This document shows, piece after piece, positions 38,001 through 47,701 of a stretch of DNA of 64,000 nt. Within the stretch, counting starts at the first letter, position 1. Every line of letters starts with the position of its first letter. The notes beneath the pieces are model-generated. The model was not told where the DNA came from, did not search any database, and worked only from the letters and a program-made list of their open reading frames with translations. The stretch spans positions 2,337,501 through 2,401,500 of the forward strand of contig NC_013851.1 of assembly GCF_000025485.1 (NCBI RefSeq). Direction: 5' to 3'. The translations under genes and the position numbers were made by a program. The stretch comes from Allochromatium vinosum DSM 180. Its GTDB lineage: Bacteria; Pseudomonadota; Gammaproteobacteria; Chromatiales; Chromatiaceae.

Positions 38001-39177
38001 CCCAGTCGCCCACCCGAAGCGCGCGTGTGGTGTCGAGGATGAGGCCGAAACTGACCCGATCGAAGACCCGGAACACCATCAGCACGCCCGAACGCTCGAA
38101 GGGTTTGACGTATTCGGCCGTGTTGCGCCGATAGTCCGGATGCAGCGGGAAGCCGGCGTCCCGCGACGGCTCATCGGCACGCCAGCCCTTGAAGTCGTAG
38201 TCGCGCCCGAGCCAGAAATCGCTCGAAAAGGGACTCTCCATCAGCCAGTCGGTGTTGGCGATCCCGGCCCGGACCTGATCGCGCTCCTTTTCGCCGCCGA
38301 CGAAGACTTCGAGTACATGGCCGGGTTCGAGCCTGTCGCGCGCGCCGCGATCGATGATGACCACGTCGTACTGACCGATCTGCGAGACGCCGTTCATGAC
38401 CGAGAGGATGCGCCCGCGCGTCCCCGCCGGGGCCGGGCGTGGCAGAAAATCCGCCAGGGACCGCTCGGCGTCGGCCGGGATGACGCGATCACCGATCGCC
38501 ACCTCGCGCTCCATGCGCGTCACCCGCAGCTTGGCCGGATCACCCGTGCGCTCCAGCACAGCGTTGGCGACGAAAGTGGCCTCATAGCCGAGCACTTCGC
38601 CGCTATCGAAGTCGCGCAGCGGATCGCCGGGGCGCAGCACCTGGAACTGCGTGACATCGCTCGCACGGATCTTGCGCACATAGATCGCGTCATGGACACC
38701 GGCGACGATGTGCTCGTCCGGAAAGCCGACCACATAGGAGGCACGCTTGATGTCATCGGAATCGGCCACATGCGGCTGGGTCAGGAAGGGCGCGATCGAG
38801 CCGACGCGGATGGTCGGCACAGGTGCGCTGATGGCCTCGGTACGCACCTGGGGGCTGAGCTTGACCAGACGCGGCCCGCCGCGTCCGTCGGCGCGCCCGA
38901 TCACCGGACGGCCGGCGACCATCGTCAGCTCGAGCACGTCGCCCGGATAGATGAGATCGGGGTTCTCGACGCTCGGATTGGCACGCCAGACCTCCGACCA
39001 GCGCCAGGGATCGCGCAGGAAGCGCCCGGCGATGTCCCAGAGCGTGTCGCCCGGACGTACGACATAGGTCTGGGGTGCCCCCGGCGCCAACTCGACCGCG
39101 AACACCCCCGGCGCCAGGAGTGCCAGGGAGCCGATGAGGACTGAAATGACGGCGAAACGGCGTTGCATGGCGCGCAT
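37981..39177 (-). CDS. LysM domain exported protein
   Basis: A 398-residue protein with a signal peptide (residues 1-30, ending near GVFAVE) and one LysM peptidoglycan-binding domain (YVVRPGDTLWDIAGRF, then IYPGDVLEL). The large C-terminal region has no catalytic motif that I recognise. LysM proteins ahead of dprA occur widely in gammaproteobacteria and are of unknown function. The ATG at 39177 has GGAGGG five bases upstream. It is divergent from def across 125 bases. Confidence 0.9.
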   Translation of the reverse strand: MRAMQRRFAVISVLIGSLALLAPGVFAVELAPGAPQTYVVRPGDTLWDIAGRFLRDPWRWSEVWRANPSVENPDLIYPGDVLELTMVAGRPVIGRADGRGGPRLVKLSPQVRTEAISAPVPTIRVGSIAPFLTQPHVADSDDIKRASYVVGFPDEHIVAGVHDAIYVRKIRASDVTQFQVLRPGDPLRDFDSGEVLGYEATFVANAVLERTGDPAKLRVTRMEREVAIGDRVIPADAERSLADFLPRPAPAGTRGRILSVMNGVSQIGQYDVVIIDRGARDRLEPGHVLEVFVGGEKERDQVRAGIANTDWLMESPFSSDFWLGRDYDFKGWRADEPSRDAGFPLHPDYRRNTAEYVKPFERSGVLMVFRVFDRVSFGLILDTTRALRVGDWVAPPPA

Positions 39178-39302
39178 GGACCCTCCGCGATGGTCGAAAC
39201 GGGATGCTCCCGTCCCCACGATGGGATGTAGTATCCTGGAGATAGTAGCGCACACCGCTTCGTCTCGACCACCCGTTGACTCAAGCCGGATCAAGAATTC
39301 GC

Positions 39303-39860
39303 ATGGCCATACTCGATATCCTCACCTTTCCCGACCCGCGACTGCGCCAGAAGGCGCGGCCCGTCGAGCAGGTCGACGACCAGATTCGTCGACTGGTCGA
39401 CGACATGCTCGAAACCATGTATGCCGCCCCCGGCATCGGACTGGCCGCGACCCAGGTCGATGTCCAACGCCAGATCATCGTCATCGACGTGTCCGAGGGA
39501 CACGACACGCCGCTGTGCTTCATCAATCCGCGCCTCGTCGCACGCGAGGGCACGGAGCAGATGGACGAGGGTTGTCTGTCCGTCCCCGGTTTCTTCGAGA
39601 CCGTGACCCGTGCCGAGCGCGTCACGGTCGAGGCGCTCGACCGCGATGGCAAGCCCTTCAAGCTCGACGCCGATGGTCTGCTCGCCGTCTGCATCCAGCA
39701 TGAGATGGATCATCTCGACGGCAAGCTCTTCGTCGATCACATCTCCATCCTCAAGCGTCAGCGCATCCGTCACAAGCTCGAGAAGCAGCGCAAGGAGCGC
39801 CAGCACGCCGAGGCGGCGCGCGCTCGCGAGGCCGCCGAGCCGCGCCGCAGCGCCGTCTGA
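39303..39860 (+). CDS. def: Peptide deformylase
   Basis: Removes the formyl group from N-formylmethionine of new proteins (185 aa). The three family motifs are GIGLAATQV (44-52), EGCLSVP with metal ligand Cys91, and QHEMDHLDG with His133 and His137. The ATG at 39303 gives the normal start [15 protein letters not shown]. About 25 charged C-terminal residues extend beyond the fold. It is first in the def-fmt-rsmB order shared with E. coli. Confidence 0.96.
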   Translation: MAILDILTFPDPRLRQKARPVEQVDDQIRRLVDDMLETMYAAPGIGLAATQVDVQRQIIVIDVSEGHDTPLCFINPRLVAREGTEQMDEGCLSVPGFFETVTRAERVTVEALDRDGKPFKLDADGLLAVCIQHEMDHLDGKLFVDHISILKRQRIRHKLEKQRKERQHAEAARAREAAEPRRSAV

Positions 39861-39908
39861 GCCGCCTCACACCCCGAACCGAGCCATCCATCGACAGCCG
39901 ATCCACTG

Positions 39909-40856
39909 ATGAAACCGCTTCGCCTCCTGTTTGCCGGCACGCCCGATTTCGCCGTTCCCTGTCTCGCCGCCCTGCTCGACGCCGGGCATGAGGTGATCGG
40001 CGTCTACACCCAGCCCGACCGCCCGGCCGGACGCGGGCGCAAACTCCAGATGAGTCCGGTGAAGGCGCTGGCGCTCGATCGCGGCCTCGCGGTCTATCAG
40101 CCCGAGAGCCTCAAGCGCGATCCCGAGGCCGTCGAGCAGCTTCGCGCGCTCGGAGCCGATCTGATGGTGGTGGTCGCCTATGGTCTGCTGCTGCCGGTCT
40201 CGGTACTGGAAGCGCCCCGGCTCGGCTGTGTCAACGTCCATGCCTCGCTGTTGCCGCGCTGGCGCGGCGCAGCGCCGATCCAGCGCGCCATCCTCGCCGG
40301 TGACGCGGAGACGGGTGTCTGCATCATGCGCATGGAGGCGGGACTCGACACCGGACCGGTCTACCATCGGGTCGCCACACCGATCGATCCGCGCGAGACC
40401 GGCGGCACCCTGCACGACCGGCTCGCCGAACTCGGTGCGCGTGCGCTCGTGGACGCCCTGCCCGGTATCGCCGAAGGTTCGCGCGCGCCGGACGCGCAAG
40501 ACGATGCGCTGGCCACCTATGCTCACAAGCTCAGCAAGGATGAAGCGACGATCGACTGGAGTGCGCCCGCTGATGCCATCGAACGTCAGGTGCGCGCCTT
40601 CGATCCCTGGCCGGTCGCTCAGACCACGCTGGAGGGTGCGACACTGCGGATCTGGTCGGCCGAGGCGGAATCCGAAGACGCGGCCGGGGATTCGGCGGCG
40701 CCCGGAACCGTCATCGGGGCCGATCGCACCGGCATCCGGGTCGCCACCGGCGCGGGTCGGCTGTGCGTCACGCGCCTGCAACCGGCGGGCAAGAAACCCA
40801 TGAGCGCGGCGGACTACCTGAACGCGCGACACCTGGACGGCGCGCGTTTTGACTGA
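39909..40856 (+). CDS. fmt: Methionyl-tRNA formyltransferase
   Basis: Formylates initiator methionyl-tRNA with 10-formyltetrahydrofolate (315 aa). The N-terminal Rossmann domain has [14 protein letters not shown] and the conserved active-site loop [20 protein letters not shown]. The C-terminal OB-like domain begins around residue 210 ([20 protein letters not shown]). It follows def by 48 bases and overlaps rsmB by eight. Confidence 0.96.
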   Translation: MKPLRLLFAGTPDFAVPCLAALLDAGHEVIGVYTQPDRPAGRGRKLQMSPVKALALDRGLAVYQPESLKRDPEAVEQLRALGADLMVVVAYGLLLPVSVLEAPRLGCVNVHASLLPRWRGAAPIQRAILAGDAETGVCIMRMEAGLDTGPVYHRVATPIDPRETGGTLHDRLAELGARALVDALPGIAEGSRAPDAQDDALATYAHKLSKDEATIDWSAPADAIERQVRAFDPWPVAQTTLEGATLRIWSAEAESEDAAGDSAAPGTVIGADRTGIRVATGAGRLCVTRLQPAGKKPMSAADYLNARHLDGARFD

Positions 40857-42198
40857 GCGCAGACGTCACCACACCCCAACCGCCGCCTCGCCGGGCGCCG
40901 AGTCGCGCGCTGCGGCCGCGCGCGCCCTGCATGCGGTGCTCGATCGCGGTCAGTCGCTCACGCGCGTGCTGCAAGCCGACACGACACGGCGCGCGCCGGC
41001 CGATCAGGCGCTGGTGCAAGAGATGGTCTATGGCGCGCTGCGTCTGCTGCCGCGTCTGCGCCTCATCGCCGGCCGCCTGCTCGAACGCCCGCTCAAACCG
41101 CGCGATGGCGATTTGCAGGCGTTGATCCTGGTCGGACTCTATCAGCTCGGCTTCATGAAGACGCCGTCGCACGCGGCGGTCTCGGCCACGGTCGAGGCCA
41201 CGCGCCTGCTCGGCAAACCCCGGATGGCGGGTCTGGTCAACGCCCTCCTGCGGCGCTTCCAGCGCGAGCATGAAGCCTTGCTGGCCTGGGTCGACACCCA
41301 GCCCGAATCGCGCTGGCTCTTTCCCGACTGGCTGCTCGAACGGCTGCGCGCGGACTGGCCGGACGACTGGGAATCGATCGTCCTGGCCAGTAATGAACGC
41401 GCGCCCATGGCGCTGCGCGTCAATCCGCTCCAGGGGACGCGCGCGGACACTCTGGCCGAACTGGAGTCAGCCGGGATCGGCGCGTGCGCTATCGACGGAC
41501 TCGATACCGGCGTGCGGCTCGACCAGCCGCGCGCCACGCGCGATCTGCCGGGTTTCATCGAGGGCCGGGTCTCGGTCCAGGACAGCGGGGCGCAACTGGC
41601 CGCGCGCCTGCTCGACGCTCAGCCCGGCGAGCGGGTGCTCGATGCCTGTGCCGCACCCGGCGGCAAGACGGCGGCCATCCTGGAGCGCGCCGGCAACGCG
41701 CTCGATCTGGTCGCCATCGACAGCGATGCCGCGCGTCTGGCCACGGTCGGCACGACGCTCGACCGGCTCGGACTCAAGGCTCAGGTACGGGTCGGCGACG
41801 CGGCCGATCCGCACGGCGACTGGACCGCCCGTCCCTTCGATCGCATCCTGCTCGACGTGCCCTGCTCGGCGACCGGCGTCATCCGCCGTCATCCCGATAT
41901 CAAATGGCTGCGCCGCCCCGACGACATCGCCGCGCTCGCCGCCACCCAGTCGCGCATCCTGGACGCCATCTGGCCGCTGCTGCGTCCGGGCGGACGCCTG
42001 CTCTATGCCACCTGCTCGCTGCTCGCCGAGGAGAACGAGCGCCAGGTCGACGCCTTCCTCGCCCGCCGCACCGATGCGCGCGCGCTGGATCTGCCGACCG
42101 ACTGGGGCCGCCCGCGTCCGCCCGGACGCCAGCTCCTCCCGACCACTCAGGGACACGACGGCTTCTTCTACGCCCTGCTCGCCAAGGATGCGTCATGA
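40849..42198 (+). CDS. rsmB: 16S rRNA (cytosine-967-C5)-methyltransferase RsmB
   Basis: SAM-dependent rRNA methyltransferase (449 aa) with an N-terminal NusB-like RNA-binding domain and a C-terminal methyltransferase domain. Motif I is [17 protein letters not shown]. The two catalytic cysteines are in [16 protein letters not shown] and [11 protein letters not shown]. It starts with a TTG inside the fmt 3' end, and its stop overlaps the next ATG. The def-fmt-rsmB order is conserved; in E. coli trkA follows directly, whereas here three genes intervene. Confidence 0.96.
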   Translation: MTERRRHHTPTAASPGAESRAAAARALHAVLDRGQSLTRVLQADTTRRAPADQALVQEMVYGALRLLPRLRLIAGRLLERPLKPRDGDLQALILVGLYQLGFMKTPSHAAVSATVEATRLLGKPRMAGLVNALLRRFQREHEALLAWVDTQPESRWLFPDWLLERLRADWPDDWESIVLASNERAPMALRVNPLQGTRADTLAELESAGIGACAIDGLDTGVRLDQPRATRDLPGFIEGRVSVQDSGAQLAARLLDAQPGERVLDACAAPGGKTAAILERAGNALDLVAIDSDAARLATVGTTLDRLGLKAQVRVGDAADPHGDWTARPFDRILLDVPCSATGVIRRHPDIKWLRRPDDIAALAATQSRILDAIWPLLRPGGRLLYATCSLLAEENERQVDAFLARRTDARALDLPTDWGRPRPPGRQLLPTTQGHDGFFYALLAKDAS

Positions 42199-42767
42199 CC
42201 TCGGGCAAGGTCTCCCGTGTCACCCTGATCCTCGCCCTGAGCCTTCTGCTGGCGCTCACGGCCGAGGCGCTGGCGCGCTCAGGCTTCAGCGTCAAGCAGG
42301 CCCAGGTCAGACCGGAGGCCGGACAACTGGTCCTGAACGCCAGCGTCGACTTCGTGTTCAGCGAACCCGTGCTGGAGGCGCTCGATCATGGCGTGCCTCT
42401 GACGCTCGTCTTTCACGTCCAGGTACGCCGCACCGAAGCCTGGATGTGGGAGGACAGTCTGGTCGACGAGCAGTGGCGCTATACCATCCGCTACCGGCCG
42501 CTCTCCGAGCGCTACGAGGTCCATCGTCTGCCGAGCCACGACGGGCGCGACTTCGTCACCCGCGACGCGGCCATCCGCGCCCTGGGTGAACTCACCGACC
42601 AGGCGCTCATCGGACTCGACCGGCTCGACCCGGACGAGGACTACGAACTTCAGATCAAGGTCTTCCTGGACATCGAGGAGCTGCCGCTGCCGCTGCGCCC
42701 CATGGCGTATCTCAAGCCATCCTGGAAGCTGTCGAGTGGTTGGACGACGTGGCCTCTAAACCACTGA
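42195..42767 (+). CDS. DUF4390 exported protein
   Basis: A 190-residue protein with an N-terminal signal peptide (VTLILALSLLLALTAEALA) and a beta-rich mature part of the DUF4390 family (LVLNASVDFVFSEPVLEAL, then QWRYTIRYRPLSERYEVHR). Its function is unknown. Members of this family commonly lie directly ahead of NtrY-like kinases, as here, which suggests a periplasmic partner of the sensor. Its ATG overlaps the rsmB stop, and its 3' end overlaps the kinase gene. Confidence 0.85.
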   Translation: MTSGKVSRVTLILALSLLLALTAEALARSGFSVKQAQVRPEAGQLVLNASVDFVFSEPVLEALDHGVPLTLVFHVQVRRTEAWMWEDSLVDEQWRYTIRYRPLSERYEVHRLPSHDGRDFVTRDAAIRALGELTDQALIGLDRLDPDEDYELQIKVFLDIEELPLPLRPMAYLKPSWKLSSGWTTWPLNH

Positions 42768-44950
42768 CCTGGCATCGCGGACTCGCTACCCTGCCGGTTG
42801 CGCTCCTGATCCTCGGACTCCTGGTCGTGCTGGTGCTGATGCGCGACGCCGTGGAGAACTCCGAGACGCTCAGTCGCGCCTTCCTGCCGCTGCTGTCGGT
42901 GGTGCTGGCCGGACTGCTGGTGCTGGCCGTGCTGGTGGCCGTCAACATCGTCAAGCTGGTGCGCCGCTATCGCCGTCAGGCGGCCGGCTCGCGTCTGACG
43001 GCGCGCATCGTGGTGCTGTTCTCGCTGATCTCGCTGCTGCCGGTGGGGGCGGTCTACTATTTCTCGCTCGGCTTCCTGCTGCGCGGCATCGACAGCTGGT
43101 TCGATGTCGAGATCGGGCGTGCCATGCAGGACGCGCTGGTGCTCAATCAGGCTTCGCTCGACCTCAACCAGCGGCTGCTGGTCAAGATCAGCGAACAACT
43201 GCTGGCCGGGATCGAGGATCGCTCGGCCACAGCCATCGCACTCAGTCTCAACGATCTGCGCCGCCGCGCCGGGGCCATCGAGCTGACCGTCTATGGCGCC
43301 GGCGGGCAGGTGCTGGGCACGGCCAACGAGGATCCGACCCAGCTGGTTCCCAGTCAGGCCGAACGCGAGATCCACCACAGCGTGCGCGCCGGCACCAACT
43401 ATGTCGGACTCGAGAGCGGGCCGGGCAACGAACTGGTGGTGCGCACTCTGGTCCAGGATCCGCGCGGGCGTCCGATGCTGATGCAGGGCGTCTTCCCGAC
43501 CTCGGCGCGCATCAGCGAGCTGTCCAACCGGCTGGAGGACGCCTACAACCGCTATACGGAGCTGGCCTATCTGCGCCAGTCGCTCAAGCTGAGTTTCTCG
43601 CTCACGCTCTCGCTGGTGCTCGTGTTCGGACTCATGGCCGCGCTCATCGCCGCCTTCCATACGGCGCGGCGGCTGGTGGCGCCCATCGCCGACATCGCGC
43701 GCGCCACGCGCCTGATCTCGGACGGCGACTACGAGCAGCAGATCGCCCTGCCCCGTCACGACGACGAACTGACCTTCCTGGTCGCCTCCTTCAACGCCAT
43801 GTCGCGCCGCATCGCCCAGGCGCGCGACGCGGCGGCGCACAGCAAGCAGGCCGTCGAGACCCAGCGCAACTATCTGGAGACCATCCTCGGGCGGCTGTCC
43901 TCGGGTGTGGTGGCCTTCGACGAGGTGCAGCGACTGCGCACGGCCAATCCGGCCGCGCTCCAGATCCTGGCATTCGATGAGACCAGGGAGCCCGTCACGC
44001 TCGAATGCCTGGAACGCGCCAGTCCCTGGCTCACCCCCTGGACCGAGACGGTGCGCCGTCACGTCGCCGAGGCCCGGCCCTGGCGTGCGGAGGTGACGCT
44101 GCAACGCGACGAGACCAGCCAGACGCTCATGTGTCGCGGCAGTCCGCTGCCTCTGCCCGACTCGACCCAGCGCGGTCATGTGGTGGTGTTCGACGACATC
44201 AGCTCGCTGATCGTCGCCCAGCGCAACGCGGCCTGGGCCGAGGTCGCGCGGCGGCTCGCCCACGAGATCAAGAATCCGCTCACGCCGATCCAGCTCTCGG
44301 CCGAGCGTCTGCGTCACAAGTTGCTGGCCAAGGCCGATGAAAACGACGCGCGGATCATCGAGCGCGCCACCGGCACCATCATCCAGCAGGTCGAGGCCAT
44401 GAAGGCGATGGTCAACGACTTCTCGGACTACGCCAAGAGCCCCAGACTCCAGGCCGAACCCTTCGTCTTCGACCGGCTCGCGCGCGAGGTGCTGGATCTC
44501 TATCGCAGCGCGGGTGTTCCGGCGCTCAGGATCACGCTGGGCGCCCCCGACGCTCAGGTGCGGGGCGATCCCTTGCGACTGCGGCAGGTCATCCATAATC
44601 TGATCAAAAACGCCCAGGAAGCCCTGGAGGGCCGCACCGAGGCGCGCATCGAGGTCGGCACCGAACTCGTCCAGGCCGACGACACGTCCTATGTGCAGTT
44701 CCGGGTCGCCGACAATGGTCCGGGGTTCGAGCCGCAGCTCATGGACCGGCTGTTTGAACCCTATGTCACCACCAAAGCCAAGGGCACGGGCCTGGGTCTG
44801 GCCATCGTCAAGAAGATAATCGAGGAACATGGCGGTATGATCGGGGTCGAGAATCGCGATTCGGGCGCCCTGATCCGGGTCCGAATCCCAGTCTGGCAAG
44901 CGACCGCCGCCCCGGCGGTCCACGGTCGGGAGCAACACGAAGTATCATGA
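42740..44950 (+). CDS. ntrY: NtrY-like membrane sensor histidine kinase
   Basis: A 736-residue kinase. Two N-terminal hydrophobic helices (residues 15-35 and 45-70) and a third near 90-110 precede a long extracytoplasmic region, a membrane helix (LSFSLTLSLVLVFGLMAALIA) and a HAMP domain. A PAS-like segment follows. Then comes the HisKA domain with phospho-accepting His508 in RRLAHEIKNPLTPIQL, and the ATPase domain with IHNLIKNAQEAL (N box), VADNGPGFEP and GTGLGLAIVKKI. The start is TTG at 42740 or GTG at 42749. It is coupled to the ntrX-like regulator by an ATGA overlap. Signal unknown. Confidence 0.9.
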   Translation: MDDVASKPLTWHRGLATLPVALLILGLLVVLVLMRDAVENSETLSRAFLPLLSVVLAGLLVLAVLVAVNIVKLVRRYRRQAAGSRLTARIVVLFSLISLLPVGAVYYFSLGFLLRGIDSWFDVEIGRAMQDALVLNQASLDLNQRLLVKISEQLLAGIEDRSATAIALSLNDLRRRAGAIELTVYGAGGQVLGTANEDPTQLVPSQAEREIHHSVRAGTNYVGLESGPGNELVVRTLVQDPRGRPMLMQGVFPTSARISELSNRLEDAYNRYTELAYLRQSLKLSFSLTLSLVLVFGLMAALIAAFHTARRLVAPIADIARATRLISDGDYEQQIALPRHDDELTFLVASFNAMSRRIAQARDAAAHSKQAVETQRNYLETILGRLSSGVVAFDEVQRLRTANPAALQILAFDETREPVTLECLERASPWLTPWTETVRRHVAEARPWRAEVTLQRDETSQTLMCRGSPLPLPDSTQRGHVVVFDDISSLIVAQRNAAWAEVARRLAHEIKNPLTPIQLSAERLRHKLLAKADENDARIIERATGTIIQQVEAMKAMVNDFSDYAKSPRLQAEPFVFDRLAREVLDLYRSAGVPALRITLGAPDAQVRGDPLRLRQVIHNLIKNAQEALEGRTEARIEVGTELVQADDTSYVQFRVADNGPGFEPQLMDRLFEPYVTTKAKGTGLGLAIVKKIIEEHGGMIGVENRDSGALIRVRIPVWQATAAPAVHGREQHEVS

Positions 44951-46314
44951 GCGCAACCCATATCCTGGTCGTCGACGACGAACCCGACATCCGTGGCCTG
45001 GTCAAGGAGATCCTCGAAGACGAGGGCTATGCCGTGGCCGTGGCCGAGAACGGCGAGGCGGCGCGGCACGCCCTGCGCGACCGCCGTCCCGATCTGATCC
45101 TGCTCGACATCTGGATGCCCGACATCGACGGCATCTCACTGCTCAAGGAGTGGGCCGAGGACGATGGACTGCCCTGCCCGGTGATCATGATGTCGGGGCA
45201 CGGCACGGTGGAGACGGCGGTCGAGGCCACCCGGCTCGGCGCCTACGATTTCCTCGAAAAGCCGCTGTCCATGGCCAAGCTGCTGCTGACCCTGGAGCGC
45301 GCGCTCGAGGCCGACAAGCTCCAGCAGGAGAACATCGGACTCAAGCGTCGCGCGCCCCAGGTCCATGAGCCGGTCGGACGCAGCGCAGCCATGCAGCGAC
45401 TGCGCGAGCAGGTCAAGCGCATCGCCCAGCACGACACCTGGGTGCTGATCACCGGCGAGGCCGGTAGCGGGCGCGAGACCTTCGCGCGCTATCTGCACTC
45501 ACAGAGTGCGCGCAAAGAGCGTCCCTTCATCGATCTGAGCGTCTCCGCGCTGGCCGGCGGCAATGCCGCGCGCGAGCTGTTCGGCGTCGAGGAGGGCGAG
45601 CACACCCATTACGGCAGTCTGGAAAAGGCCGCCGGCGGCACACTGCTGCTCGACGAAGTGGCCGACATGGAATGGGAGGCGCAATCCAAGCTGCTCGGAG
45701 CGCTCGACAGCGGGTCGTTCCTGCGCGTCGGCGGCAGCGAGCCGGTGCGTATCGACGTGCGCATCATCGCCATCACCCAGCGCAATCTGGAAGAGGAAGT
45801 GCGTGCCGGACGTTTCCGCGAGGATCTGTTCTACCATCTCAACGTGGTGCCGCTGAACATCCCGCCGCTCAGCGAACACGCCGAGGATGTGCCCGATCTG
45901 CTCAACTTCTATCTCGACTATTTCGCCACCCACGAGAAGCTGCCCTACCGGCGCTTCAGCGTCGGCGCCCAGAACTTTCTGCGCAACTATGGCTGGCCGG
46001 GCAATGTGCGCGAATTGAAGAATCTGGTCCAGCGGGTGCTGATCCTGGGCGCGGGCGACGAGATCAGTCAGAAAGAGGTCGAGAGTGCGCTCGGCGCTCC
46101 GCCGCCGGTCCAGGTGCAGACGCTCGACGGGCTGGTGTCCTTCGATCAGCCGCTGCGTCAGGCACGCGAGCAGTTCGAGAAGGCCTATCTCGACTACCAG
46201 CTCGAAAAGCACCAGGGCAACGTCAGCAAGATGGCCAAGGAGGCCGGGATGGAGCGCACCCATCTCTATCGCAAGCTGCGCTCGCTCGGCATCGAGATCA
46301 AGGAACGGCGTTGA
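44947..46314 (+). CDS. ntrX: NtrX-like response regulator with altered AAA+ domain
   Basis: A 455-residue regulator with a receiver domain (phospho-acceptor Asp54, Lys105), an AAA+ sigma-54 interaction-type domain and a Fis-type helix-turn-helix (NVSKMAKEAGMERTHLYRK). Two features are unusual. The Walker A segment reads GEAGSGRET (170-178), with Arg176 where lysine is normal. The GAFTGA loop that contacts sigma-54 is missing: ELFGVEEGEHTHYGSLEKA (210-228) stands in its place. Walker B (LLLDE) and RFREDLFYHLNV are kept. It probably regulates transcription as a DNA-binding protein without activating sigma-54. The trkA gene follows after 13 bases. Confidence 0.9.
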   Translation: MSATHILVVDDEPDIRGLVKEILEDEGYAVAVAENGEAARHALRDRRPDLILLDIWMPDIDGISLLKEWAEDDGLPCPVIMMSGHGTVETAVEATRLGAYDFLEKPLSMAKLLLTLERALEADKLQQENIGLKRRAPQVHEPVGRSAAMQRLREQVKRIAQHDTWVLITGEAGSGRETFARYLHSQSARKERPFIDLSVSALAGGNAARELFGVEEGEHTHYGSLEKAAGGTLLLDEVADMEWEAQSKLLGALDSGSFLRVGGSEPVRIDVRIIAITQRNLEEEVRAGRFREDLFYHLNVVPLNIPPLSEHAEDVPDLLNFYLDYFATHEKLPYRRFSVGAQNFLRNYGWPGNVRELKNLVQRVLILGAGDEISQKEVESALGAPPPVQVQTLDGLVSFDQPLRQAREQFEKAYLDYQLEKHQGNVSKMAKEAGMERTHLYRKLRSLGIEIKERR

Positions 46315-46327
46315 GAGGCTGTAACGG

Positions 46328-47701
46328 ATGAAGATCATCATCCTCGGCGCCGGTCAGGTCGGCTCCTCGGTCGCGGCCAATCTGGTCAGCGAGGCCAACG
46401 ACATCACCGTGGTCGATCAGGACGCGGATCTGCTGCGCGACCTGCAGGACCGCTTCGATCTGCGCACGGTGCAGGGCCACGGCGCCCACCCAGACGTGCT
46501 CACGCGCGCGGGCGCCGAGGACGCTGACATGATCATCGCGGTGACCAACAGCGATGAGACCAACATGGTCGCCTGTCAGGTGGCCTACACGCTCTTCCAT
46601 ACCCCGACCAAGATCGCGCGCGTGCGTGCCCAGAGTTTTCTCGATCAGCCCAGGCTGTTCGGCACCGAGGCGCTGCCGATCGATGTCGCCATCAGTCCCG
46701 AGGCGCTGGTCACGGATTACATCCTGCGTCTGATCGAGAATCCGGGCACGCTCCAGGTGCTCGACTTCGCCGGCGGGCGCATCCGAATGGTGGCGGTGCG
46801 CGCCTTCCATGGCGGGCCGCTGGTCGGTCAGGAACTGCGCACGCTCAACGAACACATGCCGCACGTCAAGGCGCGCGTGGCGGCCATCTATCGTCAGGAT
46901 CACGCCATCCAGCCCGAGGGCGACACCCGCATCGAGGTCGACGACGAGGTGTTCTTCGTCGCCGCGCCTGCACACATCCGTACCGTGATGGGCGAGCTGA
47001 GACGGCTCGATCCGTCCTACAAGCGGCTGATCATCGCCGGCGGCGGCAATATCGGCATGCGATTGGCCAAGGCGCTGGAACCGAACTACCGGGTCAAGCT
47101 CATCGAACGCAACCTCAAGCGTTGCAAACAGATCGCCGAGGATCTGGAGCGCACCATCGTGCTGCATGGCGATGCGGCTGATCAGGAATTGCTGCTGGAA
47201 GAGAACATCGAGAACACGGACATCTTCTGTGCCGTGACCAACGACGACGAGGCCAACATCATCTCGGCGATGCTGGCCAAGCGGCTCGGGGCGCGCAAGG
47301 TGATGGCGCTCATCAACCGTCCGTCCTATGTGGATCTGGTCCAGTCGGGAGCCATCGATATCGCCATCTCGCCCCAGCAGGCCACCATCGGCAGTCTGCT
47401 CAAACACGTGCGGCGCGGCGACGTGGTCATGGTGCATTCGCTGCGCCGTGGCGCGGCCGAGGCCATCGAGGCCATCGCTCACGGCGATCCGACCTCCAGC
47501 AAGGTGGTCGGGCGGCGGATCTCGGAACTGAAACTGCCCAAGGGCGCCATCATCGGCGCCCTGGTGCGCGGCGATGATGTGCTGATCGCGCATGGCGAGA
47601 CCGTCATCGAGTCCGAGGATCACGTCATCCTCTTCCTGCAGGACAAGCGCCGCATCCAGGAGGTCGAACGACTGTTCCAGGTTGGCGTCACCTTTCTATG
47701 A
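46328..47701 (+). CDS. trkA: Trk potassium uptake regulatory protein TrkA
   Basis: Peripheral NAD-binding subunit that gates the Trk potassium channel (457 aa). Two tandem RCK modules are present: the first Rossmann motif is [18 protein letters not shown] and the second [17 protein letters not shown], each followed by a TrkA-C domain. It is coupled to trkH by an ATGA overlap, so the two subunits are made together. The ntrYX genes upstream may control the pair. Confidence 0.95.
   Translation: MKIIILGAGQVGSSVAANLVSEANDITVVDQDADLLRDLQDRFDLRTVQGHGAHPDVLTRAGAEDADMIIAVTNSDETNMVACQVAYTLFHTPTKIARVRAQSFLDQPRLFGTEALPIDVAISPEALVTDYILRLIENPGTLQVLDFAGGRIRMVAVRAFHGGPLVGQELRTLNEHMPHVKARVAAIYRQDHAIQPEGDTRIEVDDEVFFVAAPAHIRTVMGELRRLDPSYKRLIIAGGGNIGMRLAKALEPNYRVKLIERNLKRCKQIAEDLERTIVLHGDAADQELLLEENIENTDIFCAVTNDDEANIISAMLAKRLGARKVMALINRPSYVDLVQSGAIDIAISPQQATIGSLLKHVRRGDVVMVHSLRRGAAEAIEAIAHGDPTSSKVVGRRISELKLPKGAIIGALVRGDDVLIAHGETVIESEDHVILFLQDKRRIQEVERLFQVGVTFL

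Noticed and set aside
42650-44938. Long open frame on the minus strand opposite the NtrY-like kinase
   Set aside because: Antisense shadow of a gene with intact HisKA and ATPase motifs; rich in Arg, Gln and His with no domain.
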